From Pseudomonas fluorescens HK44 (GTDB lineage: Bacteria > Pseudomonadota > Gammaproteobacteria > Pseudomonadales > Pseudomonadaceae), in contig NZ_AFOY02000019.1 in assembly GCF_000217955.3 (NCBI RefSeq), positions 248,001 through 312,000 on the forward strand: a DNA stretch of 64,000 bases, written 5' to 3'. Of this stretch, positions 34,633 to 42,750 are shown piece after piece; the first letter of the stretch is position 1; every line of letters starts with the position of its first letter. Under the pieces are notes generated by a model, which was given only the letters and a program-made list of their open reading frames with translations, did no database searches and was not told the origin of the DNA. The position numbers were made by a program, and so were the translations under genes.

Positions 34633-34660
34633 TGTGGGAGCGAGCAGGCTCGCTCCCACA
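34633..34660. repeat. Perfect REP palindrome at the IS right junction
   Basis: TGTGGGAGCGAGC, two bases, then GCTCGCTCCCACA: a flawless 13-bp hairpin. It is probably the genomic target next to which the IS inserted, and it may end the DUF2388 transcript. Confidence 0.9.
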
Positions 34661-34687
34661 ATGGATCGCATTTTTACAGCAACAAAA

Positions 34688-35020
34688 TTATTCCGGGGCT
34701 ACAGCGTTCTTGGCCAAAATTGCGTTGGCCAGTTCCATGTCGGTAGCCTTCAAACCTGGGTTGTCCGCACGGACTTTCTGCATGGCAGATTCCAGGTACG
34801 GACCACGGATATTGCCGTCACTGGCCACGAAACTGCTGGCGTCGTCCTGAGCGGCAACGACCAGCTTGTGATCCCTGGAGGTCAGGTAGGTGGACGCGGT
34901 GGTCGCGCCTGAGGAAATAACTTCTTGCAAGATGCCGTCATGGTCGTGGTCATGGGCCATTGCTGAACCGACAGACAGAGACAGCAAGGCAAGCGTAGCG
35001 GCAGCAAGTTTAAAGCGCAT
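34688..35020 (-). CDS. DUF2388 family secreted protein
   Basis: A 110-residue protein. MRFKLAAATLALLSLSVGSA is a clean signal peptide, followed by a short His/Asp-rich segment (HDHDHDG) and TTASTYLTSRDHKLVVAAQD, DASSFVASDGNIRGPYLESA and MQKVRADNPGLKATDMELAN. This matches the DUF2388 (TIGR02448) family, small periplasmic proteins common in pseudomonads and of unknown function. The ATG at 35020 starts the signal peptide. The frame extends 17 codons further without support. Confidence 0.85.
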   Translation of the reverse strand: MRFKLAAATLALLSLSVGSAMAHDHDHDGILQEVISSGATTASTYLTSRDHKLVVAAQDDASSFVASDGNIRGPYLESAMQKVRADNPGLKATDMELANAILAKNAVAPE

Positions 35021-35118
35021 TGTGGGTGACTCCAGTGGGGTTTCTGGCGGGTTGGATTGCCAATACCCCAAACGAGTTCCGTAGCGTTCATCGGCGTGTT
35101 CGACCAGGATGCCCCCCG

Positions 35119-36900
35119 CTATTTCTGCTCACTCTGCGGTGTCACCCGCAGCACCTCTTCAATCGTCGTCAACCCCGCCGCCACTTTTTGTGCCCCCGAC
35201 AGCCGCAGACTGCGCATGCCTTCCTTGAACGCCTGACGACGGACGGCGAGCAGGTCGGTGTCGGGGTTGATCAGGGCTTTGACGCTGTCGGTCATTTGCA
35301 TGATTTCGTAGACCCCGGCGCGTCCGCGATAACCGGTGTCGCGGCATTCCAGGCAGCCAATCGCGCGTTGGGCGTTGCCAGGCAGCGGTGCTTGCCAGGG
35401 CCGGGTCAAGGTTTGCCAGTCGTCTTCGCCCAGTGTCAGCGGTGCCTTGCAATGCGGGCACAGCGTGCGGACCAGACGTTGCGCCATGACTCCCAGTACG
35501 GTGGCTTTGATCAGGTAATGCGGCACGCCGAGTTCCAGCAGGCGGCTGATCGCGCTCGGTGCGTCGTTGGTGTGCAGGGTCGACAGCACCAGGTGCCCGG
35601 TGAGCGCCGCTTGAATGGCCATTTCGGCGGTTTCGAGGTCGCGGATCTCACCGATCATGATGATGTCCGGATCTTGTCGCATCAGTGCGCGTACGCCGCT
35701 GGCAAAGGTCAGGTCAATGTTGTGCTGGACCTGCATCTGATTGAACGCCGGCTCGACCATTTCGATCGGGTCTTCGATGGTGCAGAGGTTGACCTCTGGC
35801 GTCGCGAGTTTTTTCAGCGTGGTGTAGAGCGTGCTGGTCTTGCCCGAACCGGTCGGTCCGGTGACCAGAATGATGCCATTGGGTTGGCGGGTCATGTCCT
35901 GCCAGCGGCGCAGATCATCGGCGGAAAACCCGAGCTGGTCGAAGTCCTTGAGCAGCACTTGCGGATCGAAGATCCGCATGACCATTTTTTCCCCGAACGC
36001 GGTGGGTAGCGTCGACAGCCGCAACTCCACTTCGCCGCCGTCTGGAGTCTTGGTCTTGACCCGGCCATCCTGGGGTTTGCGCTTTTCTGCAACATTCATC
36101 CGCCCCAGGCTCTTCAGGCGACTGACGATCGCCATGGTCACCTGCGGTGGAAATTGATAGACGTTGTGCAACACGCCGTCGATGCGAAAGCGCACGGTGC
36201 CTTGCTCGCGTCGTGGTTCGATGTGGATATCACTGGCGCGTTGCTGGAAGGCGTACTGGAACAACCAGTCGACGATGTTGACGATGTGCGCGTCGTTAGC
36301 GTCCGGCTCCTGATCGCTGGCGCCGAGGTTGAGAAGCTGTTCGAAATTGCCCAGGGTGTTCATGTGCTGGTCGGCATGGGTCGCGCCGCTAACCGATTTG
36401 GCCAGGCGGAAGAATTCCACGCTGAAGCGCTGGATGTCCGCCGGGTTGGCCACTACCCGTTTGATCGGCAACTGTAGAACGTGGGTCAGGTCGGCTTCCC
36501 AACTGCGCACATAAGGCTGCGCGCTAGCGACAGTGACGGCGTCGCGGTCGATCGATACCGCGAGGATCTTGTGGCGTTGGGCAAAGGCGTAGGACATCAA
36601 CGGGGTAATTTGCGCGACGTTTATTTTCAGCGGGTCGATGCGCAAGTAAGGCTGGCCGGCCTGTTGTGAGAGCCACAGGGTCAGGCTTTCCAGATCCAGG
36701 CGTTTGCCGGGGCGGCTGAGGTCGTCGAGGTGTTGGCTGGCAAGGAACTCCAGCGGGTGCAACTGGCTGTTGCTGGCATTGCGGCGGGTGGTCAGCGCGT
36801 GCTCGGCCGAGTCCTGGCTGATGAAGCCCTGGGCGACCAGTTCGCGCAGCAGGTCATTGAGATCCAGCCAGCGATCCTGAGTGGCGAGTTGAACGGACAT
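35119..36900 (-). CDS. GspE/PulE/PilB-type secretion ATPase, orphan
   Basis: A 593-residue ATPase. The N-terminal MshEN-type region (residues about 1-150) is followed by the GspE core: ASDIHIEPRREQGTVRFRID, Walker A ILVTGPTGSGKTSTLY (about residue 345), the Asp box LCTIEDPIE, Walker B DIIMIGEIRDLETAEMA and the His box STLHTNDAPSAISRL. The C-terminal zinc motif is CPHC...CLECRDTGY. These drive pseudopilus or pilus assembly. No gsp or pil genes are adjacent, so its partner machine must be elsewhere, or it has another role. Confidence 0.92.
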   Translation of the reverse strand: MSVQLATQDRWLDLNDLLRELVAQGFISQDSAEHALTTRRNASNSQLHPLEFLASQHLDDLSRPGKRLDLESLTLWLSQQAGQPYLRIDPLKINVAQITPLMSYAFAQRHKILAVSIDRDAVTVASAQPYVRSWEADLTHVLQLPIKRVVANPADIQRFSVEFFRLAKSVSGATHADQHMNTLGNFEQLLNLGASDQEPDANDAHIVNIVDWLFQYAFQQRASDIHIEPRREQGTVRFRIDGVLHNVYQFPPQVTMAIVSRLKSLGRMNVAEKRKPQDGRVKTKTPDGGEVELRLSTLPTAFGEKMVMRIFDPQVLLKDFDQLGFSADDLRRWQDMTRQPNGIILVTGPTGSGKTSTLYTTLKKLATPEVNLCTIEDPIEMVEPAFNQMQVQHNIDLTFASGVRALMRQDPDIIMIGEIRDLETAEMAIQAALTGHLVLSTLHTNDAPSAISRLLELGVPHYLIKATVLGVMAQRLVRTLCPHCKAPLTLGEDDWQTLTRPWQAPLPGNAQRAIGCLECRDTGYRGRAGVYEIMQMTDSVKALINPDTDLLAVRRQAFKEGMRSLRLSGAQKVAAGLTTIEEVLRVTPQSEQK

Positions 36901-37041
36901 CCGGGCTCCTTATGGAAACGATCCTGCAACGAGCGGTGTAGACAGGTGCGTCTCTGACCACAGATGCCAAGAATAGTCCCCACAAGGGCCGGCCGTTCGG
37001 CCATCGGCCGATTCATCGTTGCGAGCCTTTACCGGGGCGCT

Positions 37042-37381
37042 TCAACCGGCGGCCTGCGCGGGCTGAACCCGTTGCGAATCAGCCGCTTGCAGTTCCACCG
37101 AGCAGACACTGATCAGGTTACGTAATTTTTCCGCGATCACCTGGGCGCGGTGCCAGCTCAAGCCGTCCATGACAATACCGATCGACAGCAGGTCGTCGTC
37201 GCGCAGCACATTGACCTGCTGCGGCACCAGAAACTGCAACGCGAACAGATTCAGCGCCCGACACAACACGTCCGGTTCGGCCTCGGCCAGCAGTTGGTAG
37301 TGCACGCGACAATGGGCATTGCTGACGTTCCACACGTCGGCACGGGTAGGGGGGGTTGCTGACGGCTTCGAGCGGGGGCAT
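37042..37381 (-). pseudogene. ACT-like small protein gene with apparent frameshift
   Basis: An ATG at 37381 with GGAGAC eight bases ahead reads MPPLEAVSNPP. A run of seven C on the coding strand (G at 37349-37355) then throws it out of frame. With one base fewer it continues TRADVWNVSNAHCRVHYQLL to the stop at 37042, about 112 residues. The open part (EPDVLCRALNLFALQFLVPQ, VIAEKLRNLISVCSVELQ) has the alternation of an ACT-type fold. It is divergent from an Lrp-type regulator. Either a real frameshift, a phase-variable tract or a sequencing error. A shorter GTG start at 37335 is also possible. Confidence 0.6.
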
Positions 37382-37506
37382 GGTCGGTCTCCAAATCATT
37401 GGAGAAATTTTTACATTCGGTGCCGGGTATTTCTTATCTATGATGGGCTTAATTGGTTTTAAATCGAATTAAACAATTCTCAAATAATATTTTTACGGGT
37501 TTTTCT

Positions 37507-37980
37507 ATGCATAGCCAGCTGGACGCGTATGACCGACGGATTCTGGCGCTGCTGCAAGAGGACGCCTCGCTTTCCAGTGCGCAGATTGCCGAGCAGGTCG
37601 GGTTATCGCAGTCGCCGTGCTGGCGGCGCATTCAGCGGATGAAGGAGGAGGGGGTTATTCGTGGGCAGGTGACCTTGCTCGATCGCAAGAAAATCGGCCT
37701 CAACACGCAGATCTTCGCCGAGATCAAACTCAACGCCCACGGACGTTCGAACTTCACGGAGTTCACCGAGGCAATTCGCGGTTTTCCGGAGGTGCTGGAG
37801 TGCTATGTGCTGATGGGGGCGGTGGATTTCCTGTTGCGGATTGTCACGGCAGACATCGAAGCCTATGAGCGCTTCTTCTTCGAGAAGCTGTCAATGGTGC
37901 CGGGGATTCAGGAGGTCAACTCGATCGTGGCCTTGTCGGAAATCAAGTCCACGACGAGTTTGCCGGTGTTGCGGGGCTGA
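37507..37980 (+). CDS. Lrp/AsnC-family transcriptional regulator
   Basis: A 157-residue regulator. The helix-turn-helix is LDAYDRRILALLQEDASLSS with AQIAEQVGLSQSPCWRRIQR, and the C-terminal RAM (ACT-like) effector domain holds FPEVLECYVLMGAVDFLLRI. The ATG at 37507 begins the normal N-terminus. The 18 codons before it come from an AT-rich leader. No strong ribosome site is seen. The 125-base AT-rich gap shared with the divergent ACT-like gene probably contains its operator. Target unknown. Confidence 0.9.
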   Translation: MHSQLDAYDRRILALLQEDASLSSAQIAEQVGLSQSPCWRRIQRMKEEGVIRGQVTLLDRKKIGLNTQIFAEIKLNAHGRSNFTEFTEAIRGFPEVLECYVLMGAVDFLLRIVTADIEAYERFFFEKLSMVPGIQEVNSIVALSEIKSTTSLPVLRG

Positions 37981-38004
37981 GCTTTGTAGTGGAAGTGCTG
38001 GCCT

Positions 38005-38099
38005 CATCGCGGGCAAGCCTTGCTCCTACGGGTTATGTGCCAACCACCCAATGGTGATTTACCATAAATACTGTAGGAGCAAAGCTTGCTCGCGATGGC
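38005..38099. repeat. REPIN-type inverted repeat (GTAGGAGCAAAGC arms)
   Basis: CATCGCGGGCAAGCCTTGCT and CTAC at 38005-38029 face GTAGGAGCAAAGCTTGCTCG and CGATG at about 38073-38097, with 2 mismatches in 25. It lies between the convergent Lrp-type and CYTH/CHAD genes. Same broad family as 29005-29070. Confidence 0.8.
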
Positions 38100-38103
38100 G
38101 GTC

Positions 38104-39471
38104 TTACATACGCAGCAACATCTTCCACGCGCGATTCTGGTACACCGCAATTGCCTGTTGCTTGCGCGCATCCAGCACTTCGTCGGTGATCGGCTCGTTG
38201 GCCAGTTGCGTGAGTTTGTTCAGCTCACCGTACAGGCGATCCATTTCCGGGATGTCCAGTACGTTGCGGGCATGGTGCAGCCAGGCCTGGATGCGCTCGA
38301 TACGCGGCAGTTGCTCGGCCAGGTCTTCCGGTTGTTGCTGATAACGCTGCAACTGCAGGGAAGTCGCTTCTTCACCCAGCAGACGCGGCAACCAGTTGCC
38401 CAGTTGGGCAGCACCCTGGCGGTTGCCACGGGTGTTGCGATCGGCAGCCCAGGTGCGGGCCAGCAACCAGCGTGAGGTGTTCAGCGAGAACTGGCCCCAG
38501 CGCGGGTCTTCCAGTTCTTCGAGGAACTGCTCCGGCGCGGCTTTGCGCACGTCTTCGTCGTCCCAACCTGCCTGAACCAGCGGGCGCCAGTCTTCCAGCA
38601 AGGCATCCAGCGCCGCACGCAAGTCGTGGGTCGACTGACGCGGAGCGGCTTGACCCAGGCTGCTGAGCAGCGCGCGTAATTCAGCCAGGTTTTCGACCCA
38701 ATCCTGCAGCAGGCGCCAGTGGCCGTTGAAGCGATATTGCTCGGCCAGACGCTGGCTGCTGCCCAGCAAGTGCCAGCTCAGCGCGGCGAAAGCATCGTCC
38801 AGCGGCAGTTCGAAGGTCAGCTCCGGCGCCGGCAGGCTCAACGAATAGCTATTGGCGTCGAACAGGCGGTAGCCGCGCTCGGCCTTGCTGATATCGCACG
38901 GCATCAGTGCCAGGGTCGCGGCCAGTTCGGCGGCCAGTTCCAGTAATGCCGCCGGTTCGCCTTCGCGCAGTTCCAGTTCCAGCTCGCAGATCTCTTCTTT
39001 CTGCTTGCCGACAATCACCTGGCCCAGGTCCAGCGCGGCTTCGATGACTACTTTGGTCTTGCCACGGCCCCAGGCGATTTCTGCGCGTTCACGGACGAAA
39101 TCCGTGGTGAAAATGGCCTTCAGGGTTTTCTTGTCCAGTTCGGCCAGCTCTTCGGGCCAGCATTCGCCGTCGAGTTTCTTCACGTCGAGCTTGGCTTTGG
39201 GCAGTTTCCAGTCGTATTCGTTACGCTCGGACAGACCGGCCACACTGTGGCCACGGGTCTTGAGCGTTTGAATGACTTCTTCGCCATCGCGGCGCAGGCG
39301 CAGGGCGACCTTGGCATGGGCCAGGTCACGCTCTGGCGTGTCGAAGTACTGGTTCATCAACTCACGGCGTTCCCAGCCACTTTTGTTGCGTTTTTTCAGT
39401 AATGGGTGCTCGCGCAGGGCGGCGAGGGTTTCGCGGCTGACGCGGAGTTTGATTTCGGTTTCTTTCTGCAT
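38104..39471 (-). CDS. CYTH and CHAD domain protein (inorganic triphosphatase, YgiF-like)
   Basis: A 455-residue protein. The N-terminal CYTH tunnel domain opens MQKETEIKLRVSRETLAALR with the ExExK motif (E4, E6, K8), and later charged strands such as EEICELELELREGEPAALLE line the tunnel. The C-terminal half is a helical CHAD domain rich in R, H and W (about residues 225-455), which binds polyphosphate in characterised cases. E. coli YgiF hydrolyses inorganic triphosphate. The ATG at 39471 begins the motif; 24 extra upstream codons are dismissed. Contains MQKETE start typical of the family. Confidence 0.88.
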   Translation of the reverse strand: MQKETEIKLRVSRETLAALREHPLLKKRNKSGWERRELMNQYFDTPERDLAHAKVALRLRRDGEEVIQTLKTRGHSVAGLSERNEYDWKLPKAKLDVKKLDGECWPEELAELDKKTLKAIFTTDFVRERAEIAWGRGKTKVVIEAALDLGQVIVGKQKEEICELELELREGEPAALLELAAELAATLALMPCDISKAERGYRLFDANSYSLSLPAPELTFELPLDDAFAALSWHLLGSSQRLAEQYRFNGHWRLLQDWVENLAELRALLSSLGQAAPRQSTHDLRAALDALLEDWRPLVQAGWDDEDVRKAAPEQFLEELEDPRWGQFSLNTSRWLLARTWAADRNTRGNRQGAAQLGNWLPRLLGEEATSLQLQRYQQQPEDLAEQLPRIERIQAWLHHARNVLDIPEMDRLYGELNKLTQLANEPITDEVLDARKQQAIAVYQNRAWKMLLRM

Positions 39472-39628
39472 GGCCGGAAAATCCAGGATCGGGAGCGCAG
39501 CCGGGGGAATGTGTGGCTGCCAAGGTCGTGCAGTGTACAGCACTCATTAAACCTACGCGCCGCGACGGTTTATTCCTGCCGCAGGATGGCTCTATGATGA
39601 AGGCTCATCTGGGAGTTGGGAGTCAGCG

Positions 39629-40777
39629 ATGCCTTTGCCGTCCATGAAAGACCAGTTCGCTGCGCTGATCGCCGCACCGTCCGTCAGCTGTACCCAACCC
39701 AGCCTCGATCAATTCAATCGCGCGGTCATTGATTTGCTGGCGACCTGGCTCGGTGACCTGGGCTTTTCGTGTGATATCCAGCAAGTCAGCCCGGGCAAAT
39801 TCAACTTGCTCGCCAGTTTTGGCAGTGGCCCGGGTGGGCTGGTACTGGCCGGGCACAGCGACACGGTGCCGTTCGACGGCGCGCTGTGGCAGACCGATCC
39901 GCTGAAACTGACCGAAGTCGACGGTCGCTGGGTCGGCCTCGGCAGTTGCGACATGAAGGGCTTTTTCGCGCTGGCCATCGAAGCCGTGTTGCCGCTGCTG
40001 GACAAACCGTTCAAACAACCGCTGATGATCCTCGCCACCTGTGACGAAGAAAGCTCCATGGCGGGTGCCCGTGCCTTGGCTGCTGCCGGCCGGCCATTGG
40101 GCAGGGTAGCGGTGATTGGTGAGCCGACGGGACTGAAGCCGATCCGTCTACATAAAGGCGTGATGATGGAACGCATCGACATTCTCGGTCAGAGCGGCCA
40201 TTCGTCCGATCCGCGCTTGGGCCATAGTGCCCTGGAGGCCATGCACGATGCGATGGGCGAGTTACGCGGCTTGCGCCTGCAATGGCAGCGCGAGTTTTGC
40301 AATCCGCAGTTCAGCGTGCCGCAACCGACACTGAATTTCGGCTGCATCCACGGTGGCGACAACCCGAACCGGATCTGCGGTCAATGCTCGCTGGAATTCG
40401 ACCTGCGGCCCTTGCCAGGGATGGACCCCAATGCGTTGCGCGCAGCGATCCGGCAGAAACTCGAATCAGTCGCCGAACTCCATCACGTGAAGATCGACTA
40501 CGCTCCGCTGTTCCCTGAAGTGCCGCCTTTCGAGCAGGCGGCCGACTCGGAACTGGTGCGGGTCGCCGAAAGACTCACCGGCCACCTTGCCGAAGCAGTA
40601 GCGTTCGGCACTGAAGCGCCTTATCTTCAGCGTCTTGGCTGCGAGACATTGGTGCTTGGCCCAGGTGATATCGCCTGCGCCCACCAGCCAGGGGAATACC
40701 TTGAAATGTCACGTTTGCAGCCTACCGTGCATCTATTACGTCAACTGATCGAACACTACTGCCTGACCCCGGCTTGA
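39629..40777 (+). CDS. argE: Acetylornithine deacetylase
   Basis: A 382-residue M20-family zinc hydrolase. Metal ligands and catalytic residues appear in LVLAGHSDTVPFDGALWQTD, GLGSCDMKGFFALAIEAV and ILATCDEESSMAGARAL. The dimerisation domain follows SGHSSDPRLGHSALEAM. It removes acetate from N-acetylornithine in arginine synthesis. It is followed 138 bases later by argA in the same direction. Confidence 0.93.
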   Translation: MPLPSMKDQFAALIAAPSVSCTQPSLDQFNRAVIDLLATWLGDLGFSCDIQQVSPGKFNLLASFGSGPGGLVLAGHSDTVPFDGALWQTDPLKLTEVDGRWVGLGSCDMKGFFALAIEAVLPLLDKPFKQPLMILATCDEESSMAGARALAAAGRPLGRVAVIGEPTGLKPIRLHKGVMMERIDILGQSGHSSDPRLGHSALEAMHDAMGELRGLRLQWQREFCNPQFSVPQPTLNFGCIHGGDNPNRICGQCSLEFDLRPLPGMDPNALRAAIRQKLESVAELHHVKIDYAPLFPEVPPFEQAADSELVRVAERLTGHLAEAVAFGTEAPYLQRLGCETLVLGPGDIACAHQPGEYLEMSRLQPTVHLLRQLIEHYCLTPA

Positions 40778-40915
40778 TAAATCCCGGGGCACCCAACCCG
40801 TATTCATGAGGAGAACGCGCGTGTCGCCAAGCCTGTTCCGACGATAACCATCAGCCCGCTGTGCGTTTTGCTTCGTCCTTTTTATCGGCTGCTATTTGTT
40901 ACAGGCGCAGGTGTT

Positions 40916-42214
40916 ATGCCCGAATACGTTAACTGGCTTCGTCACGCTTCCCCTTACATCAACGCTCACCGCGATTGCACTTTCGTCGTCATGCTGCCCG
41001 GCGACGGCGTCGAGCATCCGAACTTCGGCAATATCGTCCACGACCTGGTGCTGCTGCACAGCCTGGGGGTGCGGCTGGTATTGGTTCACGGTTCGCGTCC
41101 ACAAATTGAAACCCGTCTCGCCGCACGTGGCCTGACCCCGCATTACCACCACGGGATGCGCATCACCGATGCGGCGACCCTGGAGTGTGTGATCGATGCG
41201 GTGGGTCAACTGCGCATTGCCATCGAGGCGCGCTTGTCGATGGACATGGCGTCTTCGCCAATGCAGGGCTCGCGTCTGCGGGTGGCCAGCGGCAACCTGG
41301 TGACCGCACGGCCGATCGGTGTACTCGAAGGGGTCGACTATCACCACACCGGCGAAGTGCGTCGGGTCGACCGCAAGGGCATCAACCGTCTGCTGGATGA
41401 GCGCTCCATTGTGTTGTTGTCTCCACTGGGCTACTCACCGACCGGGGAGATCTTCAACCTCGCGTGCGAAGACGTCGCCACCCGCGCCGCCATCGATCTG
41501 GGCGCCGACAAGCTGCTGTTGTTCGGCGCGGACCTGGGGTTGATCGATGAAAACGGCCGTCTGGTCCGCGAGCTGCGTCCGCAACAGGTGCCGGCGCACT
41601 TGCAGCGTCTGGGCGCCAACTATCAGGCGGAATTGCTGGATGCCGCGGCCGAAGCCTGCCGTGGTGGTGTCGGCCGTAGTCACATCGTCAGTTATGCCGA
41701 AGATGGCGCGCTGCTGACCGAGCTCTTCACCCGTGATGGTGGCGGGACGCTGGTGGCTCAGGAGCAATTCGAAGTGGTGCGCGAAGCGGCTATTGAAGAT
41801 GTCGGCGGATTGCTGGATCTGATCAGCCCGTTGGAAGAGCAGGGGATTCTGGTGCGTCGTTCACGCGAAGTACTGGAACGCGAAATCGAGCAGTTCAGTG
41901 TGGTCGAGCGTGAAGGCATGATCATCGCTTGTGCGGCGCTGTATCAGATTGCCGACTCGGACGCCGGAGAACTGGCCTGTCTGGCGGTGAACCCGGAATA
42001 CCGCCATGGCGGCCGTGGTGATGAACTGCTGGAACGGATCGAGACCCGGGCTCGTGCTCAAGGGCTCAAAACCCTGTTCGTCCTCACGACCCGTACTGCG
42101 CACTGGTTCCGCGAGCGCGGCTTTGTGCCCAGCAGCGTCGAGCGCCTGCCGTCGGCCCGGGCCTCTCTGTACAACTATCAGCGTAATTCGAAGATCTTCG
42201 AAAAGACTCTGTAA
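40916..42214 (+). CDS. argA: N-acetylglutamate synthase (amino-acid-kinase/GNAT fusion)
   Basis: A 432-residue protein. The N-terminal amino-acid-kinase-like domain starts MPEYVNWLRHASPYINAHRD, with VRLVLVHGSRPQIETRLAAR, the allosteric arginine-binding region. The C-terminal GNAT domain has LACLAVNPEYRHGGRGDELL and FVLTTRTAHWFRERGFV. It acetylates glutamate, the first step of arginine synthesis. I start at 40916, which matches known ArgA N-termini. The frame extends 16 codons upstream. Confidence 0.96.
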   Translation: MPEYVNWLRHASPYINAHRDCTFVVMLPGDGVEHPNFGNIVHDLVLLHSLGVRLVLVHGSRPQIETRLAARGLTPHYHHGMRITDAATLECVIDAVGQLRIAIEARLSMDMASSPMQGSRLRVASGNLVTARPIGVLEGVDYHHTGEVRRVDRKGINRLLDERSIVLLSPLGYSPTGEIFNLACEDVATRAAIDLGADKLLLFGADLGLIDENGRLVRELRPQQVPAHLQRLGANYQAELLDAAAEACRGGVGRSHIVSYAEDGALLTELFTRDGGGTLVAQEQFEVVREAAIEDVGGLLDLISPLEEQGILVRRSREVLEREIEQFSVVEREGMIIACAALYQIADSDAGELACLAVNPEYRHGGRGDELLERIETRARAQGLKTLFVLTTRTAHWFRERGFVPSSVERLPSARASLYNYQRNSKIFEKTL

Positions 42215-42750
42215 CCTGAGGGGCTTAGACTTCGCCCCGGGTACTAACCGATCAGGGTAATGAGTCGATCGTTTCTGCCGTTTTGCTGCCCGTAGCGGTG
42301 CTCACCGGACGGGCGGCAAAAAAAATTACAACGGTATACAAACTGTAACAATTTGACGGGAATATGCACGTTTCGCCATGATGGCGTCGCTTATTTGATC
42401 GTGATTGACGTAAGAAGAATTACGCGAGCACGAATGGAACTAAAGAAGCGTCTGTAAATACCATTTAGGAATTAGCTCATGGGCCGATACCTTTGCATCC
42501 GGTTCGGTTGAGGCGTGTTGAGCTATATTCCGGAATCGTATGAAAAATGCATAAATAATTCTTTTTGGGTTTATGAGAAAATCACTAACCTGAACGGACC
42601 AAACACGGCGATTAGACCAAGGTCGTAGACGCGACTGCTTACGATTGACTTATCGGTCACGGTCTTGCGCTAATCGCGCATCGATGGGAACCGGGGCGTC
42701 AGATCCTGGACCAAAGTGCACAAAAAATTAGAAACGTAGAGGAGCGAAAC
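42215..42750 (+). other. 536-base gene-free leader/promoter region before the porin gene
   Basis: No convincing frame on either strand. The first half has TGTAAC and A-rich tracts. TAGCTCA at 42473-42479 is inverted as TGAGCTA at 42519-42525. GC is lower than average. GAGGAGCGAAAC at 42739-42750 is the porin ribosome site. It probably carries the porin promoter and a long 5' leader. Confidence 0.55.
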
